Source of the DNA: Pseudomonadota bacterium
Lineage (GTDB): Bacteria; Pseudomonadota; Alphaproteobacteria; Rhizobiales; Kaistiaceae
Assembly (NCBI GenBank): GCA_023433185.1
Contig: JAEZEN010000071.1
Coordinates: forward strand, 1 to 23,567
Direction: 5' to 3'
Length of the DNA: 23,567 nt
Position 1 is the first letter of the stretch. Each line of letters starts with the position of its first letter. The position numbers and the translations under genes are program-made. Below the pieces are notes generated by a model. The model saw nothing but the letters and a program-made list of their open reading frames with translations. It was not told the origin of the DNA and made no database searches. This document shows, piece after piece, positions 9,648 through 20,423 of the stretch.

Positions 9648-10748
9648 TCACCTCAAGCCGATGAAGCCGGGATCGTAGGGGATCGCGACGGCGGTGCCAC
9701 GGTCGCCCGCAATCTGGAGGACACCGTCACCGATCGTGATGCCCGTGACCTCGCTCCAGCCGTCCGGCCGGGCGATGCCGCCGACGACGTGGCTGAGCGA
9801 CACCGAGCCGCCGAGATCGACGTGGGTCGGCACGCCGGACTCCGACAGCTCGTTCGGTTCGATCGACGCCTTGTGCCCATAGGCCGACCAGGCCCGCCCC
9901 TCCTCGATGCCGAGCACGCCCTTGTGGCGGCTGCTCCACGGCGCGTAGTAGCGGCCGCCATTCGAGAACCACAGGAACGTGACGGGATAGTCCGCCGGGT
10001 TCTTGAGGCTGAGCATGATGTCGCTCTCGGGCGTCCGCACGGCCGCCGCCCAGCCGAGCGGCGACCCCTTCTCCTCGACCAGCATGAGGAAGTCCTCGTG
10101 ACCGTCGGCGAGCGGATAGTTGCGGAGGTCGACGACGCTGCCGTCCTTGAGCGGGAGCTGCGAGAAGTCGGTGAAGCGCGCCGGCACCTTGAACAGCGAA
10201 CGGCCGCGCTTCGGGTCGGTCTCCTGGGCGAGCGAGGGGATGTCGGCATAGGCCTTCGGCGAGAACGACAGCCGCCCCGTGCCGCTGAAGCGGGTCATGC
10301 CGTGGCTCGCCGCCGACACCCGGCCGTAGCCGCCGTCGAAGGTGTGGCGCTGGTAGGCGAAGGGGTGGCCGCCGCGGAGCGTGATCTCCTTGGTGACGCG
10401 GGCGCCCATGACCGGCTTGGTCAGCACGTAGCGCGCCGTCGTGCGGTCGCCCCGCTCATCGACGTCGAGCACCTCCCATGGGGCGTTGGCGGGCCATCCG
10501 TGGCCGATCGTGTTCTCGACGTCGCTGGTGGCGAACGGCGCACAGAAGAAATCGCCCGAGAGATACTTGAGGTTCGGCGGGATCTCCGGGTCCTCGATCA
10601 CCGCCTTGTCCTCGACCCATGGCGCGGTGTGCAGCGGTGTCAGCGTCCGGCCGCCGGACTCGACCTCGAAGGCGCGGATGTGACCGACCTCGAGGTCGAG
10701 CACGAGACGCACGCCCGGCGCGCTGATGGTGTGGAACTTCCCGGTCAT
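9648..10748 (-). CDS. Aldose 1-epimerase-like (galactose mutarotase fold) protein
   Basis: The product is 366 residues from the ATG at 10748, preceded by GAGGGGAGTGAA; the frame is open 17 codons further without a better site. The sequence looks like the galactose-mutarotase-like superfamily: GVRLVLDLEVGHIRAFEVESGGRTLTPLHTAPWV, YLSGDFFCAPFATSD, a central HGW and FAYQRHTF, and a C-terminal FLWFSNGGRYYAPWSSRHKGVLGIEEGRAWSAYG. It is more distant than true GalM, so the sugar substrate is unknown. It is the first gene of a unit with the SMP-30-like gene, 4 nt apart. Confidence 0.7.
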   Translation of the reverse strand: MTGKFHTISAPGVRLVLDLEVGHIRAFEVESGGRTLTPLHTAPWVEDKAVIEDPEIPPNLKYLSGDFFCAPFATSDVENTIGHGWPANAPWEVLDVDERGDRTTARYVLTKPVMGARVTKEITLRGGHPFAYQRHTFDGGYGRVSAASHGMTRFSGTGRLSFSPKAYADIPSLAQETDPKRGRSLFKVPARFTDFSQLPLKDGSVVDLRNYPLADGHEDFLMLVEEKGSPLGWAAAVRTPESDIMLSLKNPADYPVTFLWFSNGGRYYAPWSSRHKGVLGIEEGRAWSAYGHKASIEPNELSESGVPTHVDLGGSVSLSHVVGGIARPDGWSEVTGITIGDGVLQIAGDRGTAVAIPYDPGFIGLR

Positions 10749-10833
10749 TTCACTCCCCTCGTCGTCACGCCGCGTTCGTTGCCGGCGGCTCCGCTGCAAG
10801 CCATGCCGCGTGCGGGGCGCCGACGCAACAGGG

Positions 10834-10868
10834 GCGCGCGACGAACGCCCTCTCCGGGCGGCGCGCGC
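10834..10868 (-). terminator. GC-rich nested hairpin downstream of proB
   Basis: CGCCC (10846-10850) and GGGCG (10856-10860) pair around TCTCC, flanked by GCGCGC on each side. It lies between the proB stop codon and the mutarotase-like start. Few T residues follow on the minus strand, so termination is uncertain. Confidence 0.4.
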
Positions 10869-10888
10869 GGCAGGCGCGCCACGCCACG

Positions 10889-12004
10889 CTATTCGCCGCG
10901 CAGTGCCATGTCGTCGCGGTGGATCATCTCGGCACGGCCGGCATAGCCGAGGATCTCGGCGATCTCGGCGCTCTTCCGCCCGGCGATGCGTTCGGCATCG
11001 GCAGCATCATAGGCGACGAGACCGCGGCCGATCTCCTCCCCGGCCGGGCCGAGGATCGCCACCGTGTCGCCCCGCTGGAAGCGACCCTTCACGCCCCGGA
11101 CGCCGGCCGGCAGGAGGCTCTTCCCGCCGCGGAGGGCCCGCACCGCGCCATCGTCCACCGTGAGGCTTCCGCGCGTCTCGACGCTTCCGGATATCCACAC
11201 CTTCCAGCCCGTCACCGGCGTCTTCTCGGGCATGAACCAGGTACAGCGGCCGCCGTCCCATACCCGGCGGAGCGGATTCCGCTCGTGACCGTGGGCGATC
11301 AGCATCGTCGCCCCCGCCGCGGTCGCGATCTTGCCCGCCTCGATCTTGGTCTTCATGCCGCCCCGCGACAATTCCGACCCAGCGCTGCCGGCCATCGCCT
11401 CGATCTCCGGCGTGATCCGCTCGACGACCGGAAGGAAGCGCGCATCCGGGTTGGTCGCCGGCGGCGCCGTATAGAGGCCGTCGACGTCCGAGAGGAGGAT
11501 CAGCAGGTCCGCTCCCATCATGGTCGCGACGCGCGCCGCGAGACGATCATTGTCGCCATAGCGAATCTCGCTGGTCGCCACCGTGTCGTTCTCGTTGATG
11601 ATCGGGATGGCCCCGAGCTTGAGGAGGGTGCCGATGGTCGAGCGCGCATTGAGGTAGCGCCGGCGCTCCTCGGTGTCGCCGAGAGTGAGGAGGATCTGTC
11701 CGGCGGTGAAGCCGTGACGCTGCAGCGTCTCCGCCCAGGCGCGGGCGAGCGCGATCTGCCCGATCGCCGCCGCCGCCTGGCTCTCCTCGAGCTTCAGCGG
11801 CCCGCGCGGCAGGTCGAGCACGCGCCGTCCGAGGGCGATCGCGCCGGAGGACACGACGAGGAGGTCGCGCCGGCCGGCGGCAAGGGCCGCCAGATCGGCA
11901 CCGAGCGCATCGAGCCAGCCCGTCTTGAGGCCCTGCTGGTCGACGAGCAGCGCGGAGCCGATCTTGACGACGATGCGGCGGTAGGAATCGAGTTTCGGGG
12001 TCAC
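10889..12004 (-). CDS. proB: Glutamate 5-kinase
   Basis: The 371-residue product catalyses the first step of proline synthesis, ATP-dependent phosphorylation of glutamate. The amino-acid kinase domain opens with [12 protein letters not shown] (Lys14), followed by [73 protein letters not shown] and [13 protein letters not shown]. The C-terminal PUA domain (about 280-360) carries [37 protein letters not shown]. It starts at GTG within a GTGA overlap with the vapC stop codon, so its translation is probably coupled to the toxin gene. proA does not follow, although it often does in related genomes. Confidence 0.95.
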   Translation of the reverse strand: MTPKLDSYRRIVVKIGSALLVDQQGLKTGWLDALGADLAALAAGRRDLLVVSSGAIALGRRVLDLPRGPLKLEESQAAAAIGQIALARAWAETLQRHGFTAGQILLTLGDTEERRRYLNARSTIGTLLKLGAIPIINENDTVATSEIRYGDNDRLAARVATMMGADLLILLSDVDGLYTAPPATNPDARFLPVVERITPEIEAMAGSAGSELSRGGMKTKIEAGKIATAAGATMLIAHGHERNPLRRVWDGGRCTWFMPEKTPVTGWKVWISGSVETRGSLTVDDGAVRALRGGKSLLPAGVRGVKGRFQRGDTVAILGPAGEEIGRGLVAYDAADAERIAGRKSAEIAEILGYAGRAEMIHRDDMALRGE

Positions 12005-12393
12005 GGGAACGCGGGCCTGATGTCGGTTCGGCCGAAGTCGGCGCCCTTGTAGAGGAGCGGCACGTCCCTGGCTTTCGCCACGGCATAAGCCAGACAGTCG
12101 CCGAAGTTCAACTGGGCACGGTGGCCGCGCCCCTTGCCGTAGCGGTCGAAGGCGTCGGTTGCCACGGCGTACATTTCGGGAGTGAATGCGATCAGGTGAA
12201 CGACCGGCGGGGAGACGAAACGCCTCAGGAAGTCATGGAACGCATGCGTTCTTCTCGACAGAACGAGATGAGTCTCGACCAGGGTCGGTGCTCCGATGAT
12301 CGCCTGTCGCAAGGCAATGACGTCAAGATAGTGATCGGCTTCTGGTTCGCGCAGTGCGATGGCGACAATGGCGGACGAATCGAGGGCGATCAC
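12001..12393 (-). CDS. vapC: VapC-type PIN domain ribonuclease toxin
   Basis: The 130-residue PIN-domain protein has the expected acidic active-site residues: Asp5 in [12 protein letters not shown], Glu40 in TLVETHLVL, Asp99 in [13 protein letters not shown] and Asp119 in [10 protein letters not shown]. The [10 protein letters not shown] and DFGRTDI blocks fit the VapC class close to mycobacterial Rv0624-type toxins. VapC toxins are magnesium-dependent RNases, often cutting tRNA or rRNA, and are held inactive by VapB. The start is GTG at 12393, in a GTGA overlap with the vapB stop codon. Its own stop codon overlaps the proB GTG in the same way. No catalytic residue appears lost, so it looks intact. 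Confidence 0.9.
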   Translation of the reverse strand: MIALDSSAIVAIALREPEADHYLDVIALRQAIIGAPTLVETHLVLSRRTHAFHDFLRRFVSPPVVHLIAFTPEMYAVATDAFDRYGKGRGHRAQLNFGDCLAYAVAKARDVPLLYKGADFGRTDIRPAFP

Positions 12394-12659
12394 CTCGGGA
12401 GGCCGTACTCGTCGTACAGGTCGCTGTGGTCAGAAGTCATGCCCGGTGGCTTGTGCCGCGATGCTTCGATGGCAAGCGCGCGCACCTCGTCCAGCCACGC
12501 ACGCTGCTCCCGAGTCTGCACATCGCCCACCGCCGCCTCCGGCTTGTAGGCGCGGAGCAGCGTCAGCATGGCCTCCGTGACCGGCTTGCCCATGTCCGCC
12601 GCTACTTCGTGGGCGAGGCGGTAGACTTCATCGTTCCGGATGTTGAGTTGGCGGCTCAT
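12390..12659 (-). CDS. vapB: VapB-type antitoxin (PSK/Rv0623-like)
   Basis: The 89-residue product starts MSRQLNIRNDEVYRLAHEVAADMGKPVTEAMLTLLRAYK, which matches the small DNA-binding N-terminus of the Rv0623-type VapB family. An acidic and proline-containing C-terminal part ([23 protein letters not shown]) should wrap the toxin. I chose the ATG at 12659 because AAGGG stands 8 nt upstream; the ATG at 12665 sits only 2 nt from that site. It lies 56 nt after obgE and overlaps vapC by 4 nt. Autoregulation is expected from the family, and a promoter-like element lies just upstream. Confidence 0.87.
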   Translation of the reverse strand: MSRQLNIRNDEVYRLAHEVAADMGKPVTEAMLTLLRAYKPEAAVGDVQTREQRAWLDEVRALAIEASRHKPPGMTSDHSDLYDEYGLPR

Positions 12660-12685
12660 GGCCATCACCCTTCTGTGCAACCAGT

Positions 12686-12714
12686 CATATATTCAGCCGC
12701 ACGCGACCGCGCAA
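12686..12714 (-). promoter_or_regulatory. Promoter-like element for vapBC between obgE and vapB
   Basis: On the minus strand, TTGCGC (12709-12714) and TATATG (12686-12691) stand exactly 17 nt apart in the only AT-rich stretch of the short obgE-vapB gap. The -35 box begins 1 nt after the obgE stop codon. The predicted start is near 12679, about 20 nt before vapB. This would let vapBC, and proB with it, be transcribed independently of obgE. Confidence 0.5.
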
Positions 12715-12715
12715 A

Positions 12716-13795
<1,080 letters not shown>

Positions 13796-13848
13796 CTAGT
13801 CCGGAATGGCGCGCAGCGCCAATCTCTCCACCCGGCCTCGCCCCACCG

Positions 13849-13873
13849 GGGGTCGCCGCCTCCGCGGCGCCCC
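13849..13873 (-). terminator. Strong hairpin downstream of the DUF1344 gene
   Basis: GGGG plus CGCCGC pair with GCGGCG plus CCCC around a CTCC loop, with one bulged T: ten base pairs in 25 nt, 7 nt after the DUF1344 stop codon and upstream of obgE. It lacks a U-tract but probably separates the two transcripts. Confidence 0.5.
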
Positions 13874-13880
13874 GTGCATG

Positions 13881-14144
13881 CTACTGCTCCGCGGGCGTGA
13901 CCGTCGTGGCGATGACGCTGCCGTTGGCGCCTTCCTCGTAGCTTACCGTGACCCGCTGGCCGATCTGAAGGGAAGACGCGTCGATTTCGCTCGGCAACAT
14001 GAACGTCTGGCCGTTGTCCAGTGTCACGGTCCGGGCCGACGTATCAAGGCTTGCGATCGCGCCGGTCGCCTCCTCGGCAATGGCGGCGAAAGAGGAGGCC
14101 AGCAACAATGCCGCCGCACCCGCCGTGACCATCAGCTTACGCAT
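13881..14144 (-). CDS. Small exported DUF1344 protein
   Basis: The 87-residue product begins with a Sec signal peptide (MRKLMVTAGAAALLLASSFAAIAEE; cleavage likely after AIA). The mature part, about 64 residues, matches DUF1344: GAIASLDTSARTVTLDNGQTFMLPSEIDASSLQIGQRVTVSYEEGANGSVIATTVTP, a small beta-barrel-like periplasmic domain common in Hyphomicrobiales. Its function is unknown. It lies 88 nt after the cupin gene on the same strand and may share its transcript. Confidence 0.85.
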   Translation of the reverse strand: MRKLMVTAGAAALLLASSFAAIAEEATGAIASLDTSARTVTLDNGQTFMLPSEIDASSLQIGQRVTVSYEEGANGSVIATTVTPAEQ

Positions 14145-14232
14145 GTCGAACCTCTCGTGGTTGCGCCCCGGGCCGCCTGCACAACGGCGTGGAGCGCGGG
14201 CCGGTTCCCCTCCCCGGAGTTCGACGGGCCGA

Positions 14233-14622
14233 TCAGCGGCCGTGGTTCTTCATCTCGACGCGGATACCATGGAGGGTCTTGCCGGAGGCGTTGTGGACCC
14301 GGCCTGCCGGCTGCGGCGCCATGTTCACGACCAGGCAACCCTTGCCGTCCCAGGCGCCGACCGCCTGCATCACGTCGCGGTTCGGAGGCAGCACCGTGCC
14401 GTCGGGCGCGATGTCGTGAACCGGGCCTTGCACCTGGTCGAAGACGAAGACCGACGGCCAGCGATGATGATGGACGGGCTCCTCGTCGTCGGAAGCGAGC
14501 GTCACCTCGAGCACCCGGAGGTTCTCGTTCTCGAACAGGACCTTGTGGTGCTTCGGCGCTGCGGCGACGGCGTCGAGTGCAGGATCCCAGGTCGATGGAT
14601 CCGAGTTGGCATGATCGTTCAT
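14233..14622 (-). CDS. Cupin domain protein
   Basis: The product is 129 residues from the ATG at 14622, preceded by GAGGAGAGACC. The frame is open upstream to 14775, but that part runs through the operator region. Cupin features are FENENLRVLEVTLASDDEEPVHHHRWPSVFVFD (His51-His53 as likely metal ligands) and a C-terminal GRVHNASGKTLHGIRVEMK with His110. There is no signal peptide. The substrate is unknown. The divergent LacI-family regulator and the operators upstream suggest it responds to a small molecule, possibly a sugar. Confidence 0.75.
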   Translation of the reverse strand: MNDHANSDPSTWDPALDAVAAAPKHHKVLFENENLRVLEVTLASDDEEPVHHHRWPSVFVFDQVQGPVHDIAPDGTVLPPNRDVMQAVGAWDGKGCLVVNMAPQPAGRVHNASGKTLHGIRVEMKNHGR

Positions 14623-14719
14623 GGTCTCTCCTCGCACAGTTTGGACGGACCTTGGCTCAGCGGCGCGCGCGCCCTCTTTCTGTCCGGCAGATCCGCAGTG
14701 CCTTGGGATTCTATGGAAA

Positions 14720-14729
14720 GGATCGATCC
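14720..14729. promoter_or_regulatory. LacI-type operator O1
   Basis: GGATCGATCC is a perfect palindrome with the central CG typical of LacI/GalR operators, centred about 102 bp upstream of the cupin start. It is 32 bp centre-to-centre from O2, close to three helical turns. Confidence 0.6.
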
Positions 14730-14742
14730 AGATGTTACACAT

Positions 14743-14769
14743 TTGACATTTGGATCGATCCTTTATAGT
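14743..14769 (+). promoter_or_regulatory. Promoter of the LacI-family gene overlapping an operator
   Basis: TTGACA (14743-14748) and TATAGT (14764-14769) form a recognisable sigma-70 pair, with a short 15-nt spacer. Operator O2 (GGATCGATCC, 14752-14761) lies wholly in the spacer, so a bound repressor would block RNA polymerase. Confidence 0.55.
14752..14761. promoter_or_regulatory. LacI-type operator O2
   Basis: A second perfect GGATCGATCC, identical to O1, sits between the -35 and -10 boxes of the promoter facing the regulator gene. Confidence 0.65.
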
Positions 14770-14809
14770 CGACAATGACTCGCTTGCCGTTTGCCGTCAA
14801 GCCAAATTT

Positions 14810-14819
14810 GGATCGGTCC
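14810..14819. promoter_or_regulatory. LacI-type operator O3
   Basis: GGATCGGTCC with flanking TT and AA (TTGGATCGGTCCAA) differs from O1 and O2 by one base in the core. It lies downstream of the promoter in the leader of the regulator gene. Confidence 0.5.
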
Positions 14820-14828
14820 AACAGTCTT

Positions 14829-14838
14829 GGATCGGTCC
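14829..14838. promoter_or_regulatory. LacI-type operator O4
   Basis: GGATCGGTCC again, 19 bp centre-to-centre from O3. A further half-site, GGATCGGGAA, follows at 14868. Confidence 0.5.
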
Positions 14839-14887
14839 GCCGGACGAAGCCAGCCTCGTTCGATCGTGGATCGGGAAGGGACGGAAC

Positions 14888-15943
14888 TTGACCAGGTTGA
14901 TCGACGTGGCCAGGGCAGCAGGGGTATCCCGCAGCACGGCCTCCAACGTGTTCAACAACCCCGACATGGTGCGCCCCAAGCTCCGCGAGCGCGTCGAGGC
15001 CGCCGCACGCGAACTCGGCTATGCCGGCCCGGACCCGACGGCGAGATTGCTTCGGGCCGGGAAAGTCAATGCCATCGCGATCGTGCCGCCGGCCGACATG
15101 GGCGTCTACGACTTGCTGCGCAACCCGGTCTTCAATCTCTTCGTGCTCGGCGTCGCCGATGCCTGCGACGAGGTGGGTGCCAATCTCATGATCGTGCCCG
15201 ACAAGCCTGGGGGCACGGGGATCAACAACGGGATGAAGAATGCCGTCGTCGATGGCTTCATCTTCGGGCGGGTGGAGCACCTGCGCGAGATCGAGCCTGC
15301 ACGGCTGCGGCGGCTCCCCTTTGTGGTGGTCGACTTCGACGCCGGGCCGCAGATCAGTTCCGTCCGGGTCGATGCCTATGCGGGGGCCTACGCCGCGGCT
15401 AGGCACCTCATCGACCTCGGCCATCGCCGCTTCGGCGTCTTGTCCTTCCTGCGGACCTTCGGACCGGCGCGCCTCCACCCGGTCGGCAGCCCGCGCGGCC
15501 CGGAAGCATCGGGCCTGCCGATCGACCAGGAGAAGTATCGCGCCTATACTGACGCTTTCGCCGAGGTCGGGCTCGACATCAGGGACGTTCCGATGGTCCA
15601 GGCGGAGCCCTGGGACCGCGCCGCCGCCGGAATGATGCTGGACGCTGCCCCGGATGCGACGGCGATCCTGACGATGGGCGTCATGCAGGGCATCCTGGTC
15701 GTCGAGGAGGCCCGGCGGCGGGGGATGGCCGTGCCGCGCGACCTATCGGTCGTCGGCTACAATGACATCGCGGAGGCGCAACGGTCCGACCCGCCGCTCA
15801 CCACCGTTGACGCCATGGGCGTCGAAAAAGGGCGCGCTGCGGCCCGGCTGGTGTTTGCCGGAGGGCCGCCCCGCCACGAGATCATCGAACCGCGGCTGAT
15901 GGTGCGGGGCTCGACGGCGCCGCCGCGCGTCACCCGAGGCTGA
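14888..15943 (+). CDS. LacI/GalR family transcriptional regulator
   Basis: The product is 351 residues from a TTG at 14888, preceded by GAAGGGACGGAAC; this start puts the DNA-binding helix-turn-helix at the very N-terminus (TRLIDVARAAGVSRSTASNVFNNPDMVRPKLRERVEAAARELGY), as in all LacI members. The upstream ATG at 14750 would add 46 residues translated across the operators and is rejected. A periplasmic-binding-protein-like effector domain follows (VNAIAIVPPADMGVYDLLRNPVFNLFVLGVADACDEVGANLMIVPD, VDGFIFG, PFVVVDFDAG, AARHLIDLGHRRFGVLSF, DLSVVGYNDIAEAQRSDPPLTTV). The effector is unknown. It probably represses itself and the divergent cupin gene through O1 to O4. Confidence 0.92.
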   Translation: MTRLIDVARAAGVSRSTASNVFNNPDMVRPKLRERVEAAARELGYAGPDPTARLLRAGKVNAIAIVPPADMGVYDLLRNPVFNLFVLGVADACDEVGANLMIVPDKPGGTGINNGMKNAVVDGFIFGRVEHLREIEPARLRRLPFVVVDFDAGPQISSVRVDAYAGAYAAARHLIDLGHRRFGVLSFLRTFGPARLHPVGSPRGPEASGLPIDQEKYRAYTDAFAEVGLDIRDVPMVQAEPWDRAAAGMMLDAAPDATAILTMGVMQGILVVEEARRRGMAVPRDLSVVGYNDIAEAQRSDPPLTTVDAMGVEKGRAAARLVFAGGPPRHEIIEPRLMVRGSTAPPRVTRG

Positions 15944-15967
15944 GCGCGCGTCCCCGGCGGAGCGGGC

Positions 15968-16252
15968 TCACGTCACGCCGAGCGTTTCGTCGAGCCAGTC
16001 GAAGATGCGCAGGTCCCGCAGTCCGCCGGCCTTGGGCTCAGCATCTTGCCGATGTTTGTTGCCCTGCTGGTAAGCGCGGCCGAGGCCGAGGAGGAAGGCG
16101 AACCCCATCGAGGAACTTCTGAAGAAGTAGGTCTCCTGGCCTGCGCCCCGCGGCGCCGTCGGATCGCTGCCGCCCGCCCCATCCTCCGCGCGGCCGGCCG
16201 TCGGACCACCGGCGGCCAGACCCGGTGCGGACTGCTTTCCCGCGATGTTCAC
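15968..16252 (-). CDS. Small hypothetical protein downstream of ileS
   Basis: I do not recognise this 94-residue product. A GAGGGAAG site stands 10 nt before the ATG, and the ORF fills the gap between ileS (61 nt upstream, same strand) and the convergent LacI gene (24 nt). The first 37 residues are rich in Gly and Ala (low-complexity); the second half, TYFFRSSSMGFAFLLGLGRAYQQGNKHRQ and then RDLRIFDWLDETLGV, looks more protein-like. There is no signal peptide and no confident membrane segment. An unrelated ORF in another frame overlaps it, so it could still be spurious. Confidence 0.4.
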   Translation of the reverse strand: MNIAGKQSAPGLAAGGPTAGRAEDGAGGSDPTAPRGAGQETYFFRSSSMGFAFLLGLGRAYQQGNKHRQDAEPKAGGLRDLRIFDWLDETLGVT

Positions 16253-16313
16253 GACTTCCCTCGTCGCGAGAAGAACCTCTGTTTGAGCGCTCCGCGTCCT
16301 CCGGCGCGCCGTT

Positions 16314-19478
<3,165 letters not shown>

Positions 19479-19688
19479 GGCGTGGCGGCTTCACATATGG
19501 GGCGCCGCGACGACGGCCGCGAGCCCTCCTGCGCGACAAGGGGGTTTTCGGCGGTCGGCATACCGGTTCCGGCCGCCTTCCGCCACTCCAAATGCGGCGC
19601 GGACAACTTCGCAGCCTTCGCGACGTCGACCGGGAGCAGTTGCGGATTCGCCGATGTGGCGGCGCCGACACGCTCTTCGAGAATCCGC

Positions 19689-19703
19689 TTAACCCTTCGT
19701 TAA
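19689..19703 (+). promoter_or_regulatory. CtrA-type binding box upstream of the YadA-anchored protein gene
   Basis: TTAA, seven bases (CCCTTCG), then TTAA is an exact match to the full CtrA consensus TTAA-N7-TTAA. It lies 70 bp before the ATG at 19774 in the 295-bp region shared with the divergent ileS. A TAAGAT at 19733-19738 could be the -10 element, placing the box about 50 bp upstream of transcription start. No other clear element is seen in the rest of this intergenic region. Confidence 0.55.
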
Positions 19704-19773
19704 TTCCCTTCGCCTCCGGCTCCGACACATCCTAAGATTGCGCAAGGGCAAAGGGGTTTGCTTGGGGGCAATC

Positions 19774-20376
19774 ATGAGACATGTGCTGCTGGCCGCCGCC
19801 GCGGTCGGGCTGGGTCTTGGCGCGACCGCCGGGTCGGCTGTTGCAGACCCGGTCGAGTACGTCCGGGTCTGCGATGTCTACGGCGCGCAATGGGCGTACA
19901 TCCCCGGCACGGAAACGTGCCTCAACCTGAATACCGGGGAAACGCGTGTGCAGACGGAGTCGGGGACGCGCGAGGCCGAAAGTGAATTGTCCAATCGGGT
20001 CAGCGGCACGGAGGGCGGCCTCGAGGAAACCAACGCCGAGCTCGAGAAAACCAACGACAGGCTATCGAAGACCAACAAGCGCGTGGACGCCCTCGAGCAG
20101 TCCTACTCGGATCTCGAGCAGCGGTTCGAGAACGCATTCCAGGAATCGCTCGACGGCGTCGCCATCGCCATGGCGCTCTCGTCGCCGGACCTCGTCGCCG
20201 GCGAGCGCTTCGCCATGAAGTTCAACCTCGGCACCTACAACGGGTCGAACGCGTTCGGCTTCAGCGTCGCCGGCGTCCTCGCCCGCACCGACTATGGGCG
20301 CATCACCATGTCGGGCGGCGTCGCCACCACCGGGGCCAATACGGGCGGGAACGTCGGCATGCAGCTTTCCTGGTAG
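19774..20376 (+). CDS. Chimeric outer-membrane protein: Porin_2-like N-terminus, coiled coil and YadA-like anchor
   Basis: The product is 200 residues from the ATG at 19774, preceded by TTGGGGGCAATC. Residues 1-25 form a signal peptide (LLAAAAVGLGLGATAGSAVADP). Residues 28-55 (VEYVRVCDVYGAQWAYIPGTETCLNL) resemble the N-terminus of Hyphomicrobiales Porin_2 proteins, with Cys33 and Cys50, but no porin barrel follows. Residues about 64-125 are charged heptad-like repeats (GGLEETNAELEKTNDRLSKTNKRVDALEQSYSDLEQRF in sense), a likely coiled coil. From 129 on (GVAIAMALSSPDLVAGERFAMKFNLGTYNGSNAFGFSVAGVLART) it matches the C-terminal membrane anchor of trimeric autotransporters such as YadA, ending in the aromatic Trp200 expected for outer-membrane insertion. 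It is far shorter than a typical adhesin. The RTX gene follows 47 nt downstream. Confidence 0.75.
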   Translation: MRHVLLAAAAVGLGLGATAGSAVADPVEYVRVCDVYGAQWAYIPGTETCLNLNTGETRVQTESGTREAESELSNRVSGTEGGLEETNAELEKTNDRLSKTNKRVDALEQSYSDLEQRFENAFQESLDGVAIAMALSSPDLVAGERFAMKFNLGTYNGSNAFGFSVAGVLARTDYGRITMSGGVATTGANTGGNVGMQLSW

Positions 20377-20423
20377 CGCAGCCGGACTGTCCTTCCCCGC
20401 TCATTCCATTCGGAGGCTCCGTC

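Noticed and set aside
9363..10946. A 527-codon plus-strand frame across the lactonase and mutarotase genes
   Set aside because: Antisense shadow of two genes whose family motifs are clear on the minus strand.
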